Shown: positions 12,885 to 25,397, counted from the first letter of the stretch. The stretch: 64,000 nt of DNA from Narthecium ossifragum (GCA_963920575.1 OY986965.1:28886007-28950006); one strand, 5' to 3'. Numbers and translations: made by a program. Notes: generated by a model not told the origin, from the sequence alone.

Positions 12885-14509
12885 GAGGTTATAGATCACA
12901 CTCTTGATCAAATAATCTTTTGATTTATCTGGATGTATGTGAAGTTTCAATCCCGATTTTAATAAAGGTTTCATAAAGATCTGTAGATCTGTTAAAAGTT
13001 TTTTATGTTTTTCATGGATTTCGGATTTTTTAAAAAAAATCAAGAGGTGGTAGGGAAAGGGTTGGCCGTCGGCTAACCCATCCCTCGTCGGATCTTGGTG
13101 GCGTCGCCGGATCTAGGAAGCTGGGACAAGTCCTAGTCTTCACTGATCTCCGCGATCGTAGACTTGCACTCGCTGCTCATCGCCGCGCCCAAGATCAGCG
13201 ATGGCGGAGCGACGGCGGCTCATTCTCCGCCGCTCTCCCTTGATCGCGCGTCTCACCGCGAGGCTTGATCGGCTGCAACCAGTCGACGTCATCCTCCTCC
13301 ACCGGTTCCGGGCGGCTATTGCTCCGATCGGGCCGACAAGGTCGTGGCCGGGCCATGGGCGATGGCGAGGGGCGACGCCGCAGGGTTAGCCCTAACCTGA
13401 TGGAGAAGAAAGGGGGTGTCGGGTTTCGGATCCATAACGGGTCCGAACTGAACCCGTTATCTAAGCTGTAAGTTATTTCGGGTTTTGGGTAGTAAGTTTT
13501 TATTTGAAACCCGATCCGCTTCCGCTATTTTTTAAGTTATACGGTTTTTACAGTTTAGACCCCCAAAGTTTGGCTATTTACAGATTATATCCAATTCTTT
13601 GATCACAGCCTTTTATCTGTTGCATTAATTCGACTTTTATATGCTCTTTGGGGTTTTCAGATGTTCTGAATCTGTTTTTGATGTCCGTTTTTATCAGAGA
13701 CTTACAGTTTTATTGTGTCACAGTTTTCTTAAGTCTCTATAAATCATGCTCACATACCCTTTATGAAACCATTAAGCAAGATCTATATCTCCATGTTTGT
13801 TTTAGTTAAAATCAGCCATATTTATATTTGGACAGTCATGTTATGCATGTAAGATTATAAGTCACATTCCCTCTTATGTGCTATATTGATGTGATTTATT
13901 TTATAGTGTCTAAAGATTAAAGTTTTACATGCATGTTACATTAAAGTAATGAATGTCCATATCTACATACCATGGAGACTAAAGTTAGGTCCATCCAATG
14001 GGGTTTAGGAGGACCACATAATGATCGTTTAGGAGGCATAATTAAAATGGGTCGGATTAGCCCAAAGGTAGGCAATCCGTTGAGATTTTGTTTTCCTAAA
14101 TTTTAGAGGGTTGTTTCTATTAACATCACTTTAGCATCCTTTTACATGAAAGTATTTAATTCTGCCCAAAGGTGTTTAAATACTGATTGTAAAGAGGGTG
14201 AATAGAATAGTCACTTATGACGTAGGGAGATAGGATAACCCAGTCTGCTCAAAGGTGTTGGGAGTGTCTGATTCAAACTATGTCATAGTGGCTAGGTCTA
14301 TGCACACTGGTAGTGTGGTGTAGGAAAGCATAAGGGCACATCAAGGGATCTGCCCAAAGGTGAGTCTTGGTGGTGCAAAGCGCTTTCCTAGAAGTTAAAC
14401 TTTTGCACATAATTGTTTACTTCATCTATTCTTACCAAAACCCCTGGTTTGAATTGACAGTTAAAGACCTAAAGTTAAAGTAAACTTACCCATAAAGCAA
14501 GACACAGCC
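12885..14509 (+). other. Long untranslated leader of the copia element
   Basis: About 1.6 kb separates the primer site from the gag start. A GC-rich patch at 13060-13480 differs in composition from the AT-rich rest and has short frames (for example 13201-13389) that resemble nothing I recognise. It may be leader sequence or a captured host fragment. Confidence 0.5.
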
Positions 14510-17500
14510 ATGGACATGCTTTCAGTTACTTCGAGTCTGGCAGGGATTCCTCCTTTGACTGGCTCGAATTATAGTTCGTGGTTCACGAAACTTGAGATAT
14601 TGTTGGGTTGCATGAACTATGACTTTGTGCTCTTTGAGCCAAAGCCTCCTGCACCTGCTGCAGATGATACAGCTGCTGCAAAGGCCCTTTTTGAAAAATG
14701 GGAAAGGACCAACAAAATGACCATGAAAATAATTAGGGCTACGATCAGTGATGAACTAGTTGGCGGGATTGCTACTACAGAGACAACAAAGGAATTGATG
14801 GACTTGATCAAGGCACAGTTCACTGGCAGCAAGAAATCACTAGTGCATAACCTCATTTATCAGTTGGTCACTGCGAGGTATGATGGCAATGGCAGTGTGC
14901 GAGAGCATATTTTGAAGATGTCAAAACTGGCAATAGGAATAAAGGATCAAGGTGTAACCTTTGATGATGATTTTTTTGTCCATCTTGCTGTCATTTCTTT
15001 GCCAAAGGCTTTTGATACCTTCAAAGTCACCTATAATTCCCAAGAGACTAAGCGGGATTTGAATCAGCTCATAAATTTGTGTGTCACTGAAGAGGATAGA
15101 CTTAGAGGGGGAAAGCAAGAATCTGCTCATATGGGTCTACGTTCATTAAGTAAGAAGACCTTCAAGAAGAAAGTCAATAAAGGCAATTCTGGAAATCAGC
15201 AGAAGAAATTTATTCCTAAGGAAAAAGCAAAGGTACAACCACCAAAACCCAAACCTGTTATAAATAATACTGCTAATTGCTGGTTTTGTGGTCAAGCTGG
15301 ACATTATAAGAAGCAGTGTTCTCAATATCAGGGTTGGTTAGCGAAAAATCTTGCAGGTACAGTTTCAGTTTTGGTATGTTTTGAATCCAATGCCATAGAT
15401 GTCCCTTCTAATTCCTGGTGGGTTGATTCCGGTGCTTCTGTGCATGTTTCACATTCTCTTCAGGGGCTAAGAAACAGTAGAAAGCCCAGGACGGAAGATA
15501 GACTTTACCTCAGGAACGATGCTTGGATGCAAGTGGAGGCAGTAGGGACTTATCATCTAGTTTTAGATTCGGGACATACTTTGGCTTTGTGTGATACTTT
15601 TTACATTCCATCCTTTAGAAGGAACATTATTTTCCTTTCTAGGCTTGTTGGCTTTGGTTATGTTTTTTGTTTCAGAGATTCAGTTTTGTCAATTTCTTTT
15701 GAGAACAATGAGATTGGTCATGGTAACTTAGTTGATGGTCTTTATCAGTTGTATTTGGATGACATGTCTCAGTCTGCGTTGTTGACTAAATCTATAGCAA
15801 CATGAGTATCATGTTCTAAATGTTCCTCTTTGGAAGAGGATTCTGCAGTTTTGTGGCACAAGAGATTGGGGCATGTCTCTAGAAAGAGAATGGAAATGAT
15901 GGTGAAAAATGATATCTTAGTTGACTTGAATTTTTCAGATTTTGACACATGTATAGATTGTGTTAAAGGTAAAACCATTAAGCATAGAAACTTTCAGGCA
16001 TCTAGAGCTTCAGAATTATTACAGTTGATACGTACAGATATTTGTGGGCCCTTCCCTATTCCATCTCGTGGAGGACAGAGATATTCCATTAGCTTTATTG
16101 ATGATTTCTCTAGATTTGCCTACATCTATCTTCTCCACAACAAGTCTGAAGCTTTGCAGTCTTTTCAGACATACCAAACAGAGGTAGAGAAATAGTTGGG
16201 AAAGAAAATTAGATCTGTTCGATCAGATCGTGGTGGAGAATATTATGGAAGAATTGATCATGATGGAGTCAATCATGGATCATTTGTTGAGTACTTGAAG
16301 GAACAAGGCATAGTTCCTCAATACACCACTCCTGGTACCCCTGAGCAAAACGGTGTCTCTGAAAGGAGAAATCGAACATATCAAGAAGCTGTTTGCAGCA
16401 TGTTAAGTCATTCCTCTTTCCAGAACAGTTTTGGGGAGAAGCCTTGAAGACTGCGGTCTATCTCTTGAATCGAGTACCTTGTAAGGCTGCACCTGAAACT
16501 CCTTATAAGCGATGGACAGGCAAGAAGCCAAGTCTTCACTATTTAAGAGTTTGGGGTTGTCCAGCAGAGGCTAAACTATATAACCCTGAACTCAAGAAAC
16601 TTGACTTCCGAACAGTGAGGTGCTACTTCATTGGTTATCAAGAAAGAAGCAAGGGGTATAGGTTCTACTGTCCTACTCGGCCTATGGAGATTGTTGAAAC
16701 AAGCCATGCAAAGTTTCTGGAGAATGATAAATTCAGTGGGAGTAGCAGACGATCTGATATATCCTTTCAAGAGGATAGAGTTCATGTGCCTGTACCATTG
16801 TTTGAAAGGAATTTCATCCAACCCATTCCTACAGGTTTGATTGATCCAGCTATTCACGCCACAGAACCTATAGTGCAAGAAAATCAGGGAAATACAGAAG
16901 CTCCATTGCAAGGAGGTCAAGGGTCTACTTCAGTAGCAGCAACATCTTTACAACAAGTTCCAAATAGAAGATCTGAGCGACAGCGAAGGCCAGCAATCCC
17001 AGACTTTTATGAGGTTTATCTCCAAGAAGTTCAACTAGATGGAGGTGATATGGATGATCCATTGACTTTTCAAGAAGCTATGGATAGCAATGAATCTCAA
17101 AAATGGCAGGAGGCTATGAGAGAGGAGCTGCAATCCATGAAGAAAAATCAAGTCTGGGATATAGTCTCACTACCTGAAGGGCGAACAGATGTTGCATGCA
17201 AATGGGTGTTTAAGACCAAGAGGGACTCAGATGGCAAGTTTGAAAGGTTTAAAGCAATATTGCTTGCTAAGGGCTTCAAGCAAAAGGAGGGCATTAACTT
17301 CAGCGAGACTTATGCGCCCGTCTCATCAAAAGACTCGCTAAGGATCATTTTGGCTATTGTAGCACATTATGATCTAGAATTGCACCAGATGGATGTGAAG
17401 ATAGCCTTCTTAAATGGTGACCTAGAAGAGGACATTTACATGTCTCAACCCAAAGGGTTTGAAATGAAAGGGAAAAAGGATCTCGTTTGCAAACTTAAGA

Positions 17501-18609
17501 AGTCCATCTATGGACTTAAACAAGCATCAAGGTAGTGGTATCTCAAGTTTGATCAGGTTATTACTAGTTGTGGTTTCAAGGAAAATGCAGTGTATAAGTG
17601 CATATATCTTAAAGTCAGTGGGAGCAAGTTTATCATATTAGTACTTTATGTGGATGACATTCTCCTTGCATGTAATGATATCCATTTGCTACATGAAACG
17701 AAGCATTTTTTATCAAAGAGCTTCGATATGAAAGATATGGGTAATGCCGATTATGTTCTTAGCATTAAAATCCATAGAGAAAGAAGATTGGGAAAGTTAT
17801 GCCTAAGCCAAAAGGCATATGTTGAGAAGGTACTAAAAAGATTTGGGATGGATAAGTGTGCTCCAGGTGAAGCGCCTGTTGTTAAAGGCGATATCTTTTC
17901 TCAAGATCAATGCCCCAAGAATGAGTTGGAAAGAAATCAAGTTGATGCAAACGAGTATGCTTCAATTGTTGGCAGCCTTATGTATACCATGATGTGTATT
18001 AGGCCATACATTAGCTATGCGGTTGGCATGCTAAGCAGATATCAGAGGAACCCTGGTCTAGCACATTGGAAAGCAGCAAAGAAAGTCCTCAGATATTTAC
18101 AACGCACTAAGGATTTTGTGTTGACTTATGAGCGGTCAAGTTCACTTCAGGTTGTCGGATATACAGATTCAGATTTTGCAGGATGCAAGGACACATTGAA
18201 GTCTACTGCAGGATATCTTTTTCTTCTTGCAAGGGAGCTATCTCATGGAGAAGCTTTAAGCAATCCATAATTACATATTCCACTATGTATGATGAATACA
18301 TAGGTTGTTATGAGGCGACCCGACATGCTCTTCATTGGTGACTTAGGGGTTGTAGATTCCATTTGCAAACCCCTCACAATTTATTGTGACAATGAGGCTG
18401 TCACAAAGCATGTGAAGAATGATAAAGTTACTAAAAAAAATAAGCACATTGATATCAAGTATCTGATGGTTTACGAGAAGGTGCAAGAAGGAGTTATAGA
18501 GGTTGCTCATATCAAGACAGATAAGATGATTGTTGATCCTCTTACTAAAGGACTTCCTCCAAAGGTTTTCAAGGAGCACGTCACTCGCATGGGACTACTA
18601 GAGCTATAG
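14510..18609 (+). pseudogene. Copia gag-pol polyprotein, broken
   Basis: Domains follow copia order. The gag region starts at 14510 and has a CX2CX4HX4C zinc knuckle near 15277 (CWFCGQAGHYKKQC). The protease has a DSG active site (WWVDSGASVHVSH) near 15416. The integrase zinc-binding region begins near 15850 (LWHKRLGH), with a core containing SFIDDF near 16092 and PGTPEQNG near 16334. The reverse transcriptase has YVDD near 17647, and RNase H has YTDSDFAGC near 18160. Breaks: in-frame TGA at 15803-15805, TAG at 16193-16195, a one-base frameshift near 16415-16425, TAG at 17533-17535, and a disrupted stretch at about 18215-18310 with loss of frame. The TAGs are compatible with C-to-T decay. The final frame ends at 18609. 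Not functional as read. Confidence 0.92.
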
Positions 18610-19369
18610 GTTTTACCTTGTCTTCTTTAGTTATGGTTTCCTTTCAATTGTGCTAATGTTTGAAAGCTCTTTATGTCCATGGCTGCACTTAAGAACCATT
18701 TCAAGTTTATTCAGATTCAGTTTATGCATGCATACTTTTATTATACCATGGTTAAACTAATAGTTTGCTTGGAGCATTTGAGCTCAATTATCACTTATGC
18801 TAGACATGGGATTAGCTCCATGTTGGTTAAAGCTAGTGATGTTATGCCTGGAGTGATGGGTACTCAAGTAATACTTGGGCTAGACATGGGTTGGCACCAT
18901 GTTGGTAAAGCCTTCATTCTGATTGAAAGTTGATGGTGTGTCATGGGGCGATTTGCCAAAGGTCTATCAGAATGACATGCGTGAGCATGAAGTTGGACAC
19001 TATGAGAATGAGCACTTAGACCAAATTAAAGGAGTGCTCATTGCTCAACCACACTAAAATTCCACAGAAGGTAAAGGACTCCTGAGTTCTTAGATAGTGC
19101 TAGCTTTGTGACCATGGAACTGGACTAATGTCATATAAGAGAACACTAAATACATTCATGATCCAATGTTAGTGGTGTTTTTTGAACAAGGGTGACAGTA
19201 AAGAGGCATCTATTTATTTCCTAACCATTGGTTTTCAAAACGGTGCACCGTGTCGGTTTAAAAGAAAAGTTTTCTATTTTATCGTTATTTTCTGTGTTTC
19301 ATATTTATGCATTTCAAATGAATTTGTGAACAAAATGATTTAGAAAACCTCACATGGCTTGAAAAGGCC
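18610..19369 (+). other. 3' untranslated part of the copia element
   Basis: About 760 bases between the last pol codon and the polypurine tract. Two related short passages containing GCTAGACATGGG (18802 and 18879) form a weak internal repeat. The open frame at 18673-18933 has no recognisable domain. Confidence 0.6.
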
Positions 19370-19380
19370 AAGTGGGAGAT
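19370..19380 (+). other. Polypurine tract
   Basis: AAGTGGGAGA directly precedes the 3' LTR, the expected position for the plus-strand primer in LTR retrotransposon replication. Confidence 0.85.
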
Positions 19381-19809
19381 TGTTGGGTTTTATGTGACTT
19401 ATTTCAATTTGAGTTCGGTTTTAATTGGACTGGTTAATAATAGATGCCAATGTGGTTGAGTTCTGGTCAAGCTCAGTCATAATATTAATTATGGTTAATT
19501 GTGGATTACCATGTGTGGCCATCCTAATTGGATTTAGATTTCTTGATGGAGTGGAAGTCAGATATCCTGTCCATATAAAGGATAGATCGTCCCTCCTCCC
19601 ACACACGTTAAAAACCCTATTAGTTCTCAGAGAGCCAGAGTCTCCATCACTCGGGTCGTGTGTCGGGATTTGGAGAAGGCGATTTTCATCGCCCTTGGAT
19701 CGCAAGTCCAAGGTTTTCATCGAGCTTGGGATTTCGACAATACAGAGGTATATATATCAATTTATATTCTATGATCAAGAACAGTTGATCTATTGTATAA
19801 GATCAAACA
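19381..19809 (+). repeat. 3' LTR of the copia element
   Basis: 429 bases, beginning TGTTGGGTTTTATGTGAC and ending AGATCAAACA. It is followed immediately by the target duplication AATAA at 19810-19814. It differs from the 5' LTR by about 20 substitutions and a small indel near 19750. Confidence 0.95.
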
Positions 19810-20007
19810 AATAATACCTCCACACATGATAAAGAGTAGTGTAGCAATTTCGTGGATAAGGACCCTAATAAAGAACGGATAATTGCCAAAACCCCCAGAT
19901 TAGCCAAACTTTATTGTTTAAAAAACCGGTTCATAAGTTTTCAGACGATAGCCCCATTTATGGGTTAGTTAAGTTGTTCTACGAGTACATCGAACGGGTG
20001 CTGGCGT

Positions 20008-20816
20008 ATTAATGAGAGAGAGAAAGGGGGGGGGGGGGGATCGGAAGAGGAGAGGTGGAGGCTCCGACCGTAGCTCACCGGCCAGCTCTCAGCTACGCCG
20101 TTGGTGACGGAGGAGGAGTTCGAACCGGAGGTCTAGGCCCAAGCGAGGAAGTCTTAGGTGGCCAAGGCGGCCGTGGGAAGCTGAGGTGATGGTGGTCGTG
20201 GCCTTGGCGAAGCCGCGGGGAGGTCGAGGTAGGAGAGGGAGCGCGCGAGTGAGAGAAGTCAAGGAATAGGAGGGAGCTCGGGAGGTGGTCCGGTGGAGGC
20301 TAGCGGTGAGATGTTTGTGGCGTCATTGGCTGGAGGCGATGGTGGTCGTGCAGTGAGGTGTTCGTGGCGTCGTTGGCCGACGAGGGTTGAGGGAGGCGGT
20401 GGTGGTCGTGGGCTTGGTGAAGCTGCGGCGAGGTCAAGGTAGGATAGGGAGCGCGCGAGTGAGAGAGGTCGAGGAATAGGAGGAGGGAGCTCAGGAGGCG
20501 GAGGCTAGCGGCGAGGTGTTTGTGGCGTCGTTGGCCGACGAGGGAAGACGCCGGCGGTGGGAGGGGAAGAAGGTCGTCTCGTGAGGAAGGGTTTGGGGTG
20601 CTGACGTGGCTGTGAGAGAAGAGAGGAGAGAGAATGAGTGGGAGGTGGTGACGGTGACGAGATGATTCCGGCGAGGCGAGGAGGGTGGCAAAGAGATGTT
20701 TCCGGCGAGGCGATGAGCTCTAGAGGAAAGGGAGATGAGAGATGAGGGGGCTGGGATGGGATGGCTGTCAGTCACATTCCGTCCCCCCCCTCTCTATCCA
20801 TTCTCTTATCATTAAT
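20008..20816. mobile_element. GC-rich repeat block with imperfect inverted ends
   Basis: The left edge reads ATTAATGAGAGAGAGAAA followed by 14 G (20026-20039). The right edge, read on the other strand, begins ATTAATGATAAGAGAATG and ends its purine stretch in a run of G. Inside, a ~105-base passage starting at 20221 recurs at 20431, a 210-base period, with GGCGTCGTTGGC-type phrases. Composition is unlike its surroundings. I read it as a possible non-autonomous DNA transposon, but no clean target duplication was found. Confidence 0.4.
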
Positions 20817-21045
20817 TAGGAGAGATGGAATCACAGTAGTAAGTTGCTGGACTCTCTGCTTTGACGAATGCTTTGGCCACGATATCATGTTTGCATTAAA
20901 TGCAAGAAGACATCAAATATAAGTGGGGCCCAGCATTAACTAAGATGGAGTAGTAAATAAATGCAATAGAGAGGGAGAGGGTGCAGCAGATAAAGTGAGT
21001 CAGTGGCGGCAGAGAAGTTGGTCATCGTGTCGTGCGATCAAAAGA

Positions 21046-21870
21046 GCCCATGTGTCGATTGAGCGAAAACTCAATCCATCGAGAGAAAACTCAATCTTCA
21101 GAGAGAAAACTCAAACAAAAAAATCAGTCTATTGAGAGAAAATTGTCTAATGAGAGAAAACTCAATTCATTGAGAGAAAACTCAAGCCAAAGAGAGAAAA
21201 CTCAGTTCATTGAGAGAAAATGAAAAATCAGTATATTGAGAGAAAACTCAAATCAATGAGAGAAAACTCCGTTCAGTGAGAGAAAACTCAGTTCAATGAG
21301 AGAAAATGAAAAATCAATCCATTGAGAGAAAACTCAGTCCAGTGAGAGAAAACCCAGTCTAGTGAGAGAAAACTCAATCCATTGAGAGAAAACTCAATCC
21401 ATTGAGAGAAAATGAAAAATCAGTCTATTGAGAGAAAACTCAGTTCAGTGAGAGAAAACAAAAAATTAATCTTTTGAGAGAAAACCCAGTCCATTGAGAG
21501 AAAACCCATTCCAATAAGAGAAAACTCTATCTATTGAGAGAAAACCCATTACATTGAGAGAAAACCCATTCAGTTGAGAGAAAACTCTATCTATTGAGAG
21601 AAAACCCATTACATTGAGAGAAAACTCATTCAGTTGAGAGAAAATTCTATCTATTACATTGAGATAAAATCAGAGAAAACCCATTTCATTGAGAGGAAAC
21701 TCATGACATTGAAAGAAAACTCATTCAGTTGAGAGAAAACTCTATCTATTACATTGAGAGAAAACCCATGACATTGAGAGAAAACCCATTCACTTGAGAG
21801 AAAACTCTATCTATTACATTGAGAGAAACCCATTCAGTTGAGAGAAATACATTGAGAGAAAACCCAATAG
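21046..21870. repeat. Minisatellite of GAGAGAAAACTCA units
   Basis: About 40 imperfect units of 19-21 bases built on TTGAGAGAAAACYCAnTYCA, with some longer variants (GAGAGAAAATGAAAAATCA). A single unit (GAGAAAACCCATTAATTCAA) also appears at 21978-21997, inside the leader of the PPR fragment. Open frames across the array are low-complexity artefacts. Confidence 0.92.
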
Positions 21871-22048
21871 AAATACATTGAATGACAGTAAACTCGACCT
21901 ATACAAGGAAGAAGGTGGATACAAATGTACATTCTCTTTCACAGTTTCTGAAGCTTTCTCCATTTTGATGCTAGAAAAGAGAAAACCCATTAATTCAAAT
22001 GTGATTTTCAAAGAAATAAATGAGATAACGAATCTCAAAGTCCTATAC

Positions 22049-22816
22049 ATGAAAGAAGCACCATGGTACACCACCACCACCACACCTCCTCCTCCCCTCT
22101 CCAAGAAGAAGCTCTTCTTCATCCTCTCCTCTCTCAACCCCTCCTCTAAACCTCCCCCTTCTAAGAAGAAGCTTTCCCATGGCCTCAAGAAGCTCCAGTC
22201 ACTCCCCAACCCCATCACCATCTCCTCTCCCAATCCCAGAGAACCAAGCCCCATCGCCAACCCCTCCGCCCCCTCCATCCTCCACACCATCAACTCCAAA
22301 CCCCTCGAAGAACTCGATGACGGCGCCCTCGATTCGCTCATCTCCCGCCCCTCTCCCAAGGAGCAAACCCTCATCCTCAAATCCCAGCGCGACTGGCGCC
22401 GCAGGCTCCTCCTCTTTCGGCGCGTAAGATCTCATGCCTCGTATAGGCCCAAGCCCATACACTACAACGTGGTCTTCCGGGCCCTCGGCCGCGCCCGCCA
22501 ATGGGACGACCTCCGGCTCTGCTGGCTCGACATGGCCCGCGACGCCCTTCTCCCCACCAATACCACCTACGCCACTCTCATCGACGTCTTCGACAAAGCT
22601 GGCCTTTCAAAGGAATCCCTTTTGTGGCTCAAACACATGAAGTCGAGAGGAATCCCTCCCGACGAGGTCACCATGAACACTGCACTCCGGGTCCTCAAAG
22701 ATTCCGCCCAGTTCGATCGCGCCGAGAAGCTGTTCCATGGATGGTGCGCCGGACGGGTGGAATTGGAAGAAGTTCTGGTTGGGTTTTGGATGGCGGGAGT
22801 AGCCGTAGTGGGGTAG
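22049..22816 (+). pseudogene. Truncated pentatricopeptide repeat gene, At1g73710-like N-terminus
   Basis: GC-rich coding sequence with a Ser/Pro/Lys-rich N-terminus and then PPR-type helices: HYNVVFRALGRARQWDDLRL, TYATLIDVFDKAGLSKESLL and PDEVTMNTALRVLKDSAQFD. These resemble the first repeats of large organellar PPR proteins such as At1g73710, which are about 1000 residues long. Similarity stops after AGRVELEE near 22770, and the frame closes at 22816 after a short unrelated tail. I chose ATG 22049 because the longer frame from 21878 runs through minisatellite-like sequence. Either a deletion or a copied fragment removed most repeats. PPR proteins bind organellar RNA; this remnant would have too few repeats for that. 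Confidence 0.75.
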
Positions 22817-22839
22817 GGGAAGAGGAGCTACGAACCGGC

Positions 22840-22953
22840 AGTAGCTTAAGAAGAGAGCAGGGTAACTGGGAAGGAAGCAAGGGCATGCGTGCCGCTCCTC
22901 GTCCCGCTCATGAGCAGGGTAATCAGGAGTAGCTTAAGAAGAGAGCAGGTTAA
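22840..22953. repeat. Direct repeat of AGTAGCTTAAGAAGAGAGCAG
   Basis: A phrase starting GTAGCTTAAGAAGAGAGCAG occurs at 22841 and again at 22929, 88 bases apart, just after the PPR break. It may mark a duplication made when the gene was truncated. Confidence 0.65.
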
Positions 22954-24090
22954 CGGAGGTCGTTTGCCAGGTGGATGGGGTTTTTATCCGAAAACTTATT
23001 TAGATGGGTTTTTGGCCCCCATAAGTTAGACTTATGGGGGTTTGACCCATTCCCCCAATAAAGAATCCCTAATCCATACAAGCATCGACGTGAGATTGGT
23101 TGACATCAAAACATGCATGTAGATGGATCAACAACATTAATGTGATATCAAGTTGATCAAAAAAAAAGTTGATCCTCCATCAATATATAATCACATTCAG
23201 AGCTATTAGGAATACAGCACATCTGAACCTCTTCAAACACTAGAACATTACGTACAAACATTACTACTCCAGAAATTAAACAGGGAATTATTTATTTATT
23301 CACACCCAACATCTGTTTCATACCCAGTTTATTTATTTAGCAACTCTCCACGTAAATTATTGGAGAGGTTTAGGAGAGTTAATGGCCGAACTGGAGTTTT
23401 TCTTTTTTACCATAGTACATGGTAAGCTCGATCGACCTAATTGGTCTGTTATTTTGACCAATCAAACCGGTCGAAATGAGCGGTACGATAGAAGACTTTA
23501 CTCGAGCAGACACTCCTCCTCCCAGGGCCAACCAGACACTCCCTTATAACCGGAGCTGGCTAGGCTCTAGATGGATCATCAGGACCCCTGCGAGGCTTCT
23601 TCCCGGGCCTGGCGGTGGGCCTGACTGCGTGCCCAGTGTTGGGCCCCGGATCACTGTAGTCGTTTGCTATCACTCTGAGTATCCTCTCTTCTCCTCCTGC
23701 TGCAATCAAGCCAATTAACAATACATTGGTACGTAATTGATGGCTTGATGCCACCAGAGAGTAGTACGTACACGAGTAGATCGATATACCAAGCAAATTA
23801 GACATGTTATCTAAAAGAATGTAAACTAGTGAAGTGCTATTGATTGTAAGTAAAACATCGAACTGTGTGCCACTGCGCCATGCCTTGATCTGCCATGCAT
23901 GGCGCCCCATCAAAATATTTAATTATGCAAATGCCCAATCGTTTTGGCTTTATGCATGGTTGACGGGTTCGAGATCAATTCAAAGTACCGGAATGCGTAG
24001 CTCGTACCTCACTTGGCTAACTCTCAATTTGAACTCGATCGAGATGGGAATAAATTGCTCAAGTTCACTCGATTTATTGTTGGACTGTAA
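22954..24090. other. Intergenic, no gene seen
   Basis: Contains an inverted repeat near 23019-23042 (CCCCCATAAGT, ACTTATGGGGG) and otherwise mixed AT-rich sequence. Short frames at 23476 and 23834 have no domain content. Confidence 0.4.
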
Positions 24091-24436
24091 GCCCCCGTTT
24101 GGTTTGGGATCGATGAGGTCATGATCACCGCTCGTTCTAACAATAACTTTATCCATATTATCTCATATTTTATCACTCAATATCATTTTATTATTTCAAA
24201 CAATCGGTACTTATTTATTTTTATTTTTGAAATAATAATTTTATCCCAATTCATTATCACTATTCATTCTGACCTCAGAATCTCTTATTCTCAAGTAATC
24301 ATTATTAATTTATTTTTATTTTTTTCTAATCCAAAATATATGTTATCTTTAATATATCCTCATTTATTTTATTTATCCCTAAAATTTTTTGTCTTCACTT
24401 ATCCTCATTTTTTCTATCCCCGAACCATACGAGAGC
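24091..24436. mobile_element. MITE candidate with GTTTGG-type inverted ends
   Basis: 346 bases. The left end GCCCCCGTTTGGTTTGGGAT matches the complement of the right end (GCTCTCGTATGGTTCGGGGAT, read in from 24436) at most positions. The AT-rich interior has no coding capacity. The flanks are TAA and TAG, an imperfect 3-base duplication. This fits the Tourist/PIF-Harbinger style seen elsewhere in the window. Confidence 0.6.
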
Positions 24437-25397
24437 TAGCAAAAGAAGTTTGGTTTAGTTGTTTGGCTCGAATATATGAACAAGATAGTACCGAGGTGAC
24501 CATTCAGATTCACTACTAACATAAGAAATACTAAATACTAAATAATTAGTAAACAACTGTATGAATTAATCGAATTACATCGAGTTGAACACAAACAAGC
24601 CTATCCTTGGCTCTGATCAACCATTCAAATTTGATCCGAAGTCAACTTATTTTTCTAAATGAAAGATTTGATATCGAGCTTAAATTTTGAGCTAGACGAA
24701 CTGACTAACAACCTCTTTTTCATATTTTTTTTATATTAAAACCTCAAACACTGGATAAACTGGACTGACAGCCTTAGAAAGCCTTAGAATCATAGAAGGA
24801 TCACTATACTAGATTTTTTTACACGAGCTTTTTAAAAAAAAACAGGATTTAAAACCCGAAACCACCGAAATTAATGAAACGAATCGGGATTTTTGTCTAA
24901 AAAACATTAGTGCAGGAAGGCAATTAGGTGGATATACCAGAGAAGGATATAACATTCCTCGCGGGGCAGGCTAAGAACAAGCCCAGAAAGAGCACCAGAA
25001 ACAAAGCTCGAACTACTCGAAGCCGGCTTGACCAGCGCACACCCATCTCCTCTTCTTATCTTATAGAGAGAGGGTGATGAAGTGAGACGAGGTGTTTATA
25101 AAGCCTTCACTCGGACACGTGGCAATATCCTCTTGGATACACAGGTCAACCAAAACCCCGGGTTTGAAGTTGTGCGTGCCACGTTTCTATGGCACCATAA
25201 CTATTTATTTATTAGTGGTTGTTGGCCGCCACAGCGTAGGTGACTTGTGAAGGCTTTCTGGGCCGGGCCTGGATCAGCACGTTGGGTCCGGCCCATCATG
25301 TTATTGGATCAAACGACTCCGGTTCTGAAGTCATCATCATATCTTCTCCACTCGGCTCGGTAGTCTCTGTCGACCGGCCAGTCGAAGCGACCGAGTC
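24437..25397. promoter_or_regulatory. Upstream region of GRXS16
   Basis: No gene seen. A TTTATAAAG motif near 25096 and an ACACGTGGCA (G-box/ABRE-like) motif near 25117 lie about 280-300 bases before the GRXS16 start codon. These may belong to its promoter, but a transcription start cannot be fixed. Confidence 0.35.

Larger units (their letters stand above)
12446..19809 (+). mobile_element. Full-length Ty1/copia LTR retrotransposon, decayed
   Basis: The element is 7364 bases with all structural parts in order: 5' LTR, tRNA-Met type primer site, gag-pol, polypurine tract and 3' LTR. It is flanked by a perfect 5-base duplication, AATAA, at 12441-12445 and 19810-19814. Both LTRs start TG and end CA. 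The order protease, integrase, reverse transcriptase, RNase H marks it as copia rather than gypsy. The coding region has three in-frame stops and at least two frameshifts, so it cannot move by itself. By eye the LTRs differ at about 20 of ~425 positions, mostly transitions, which points to an insertion of moderate age. Confidence 0.95.

Noticed and set aside
21046..21870. Second array resembling CRISPR or a repeat protein gene
   Set aside because: Units vary in length and the reading frames are broken by stops. It is non-coding minisatellite DNA.
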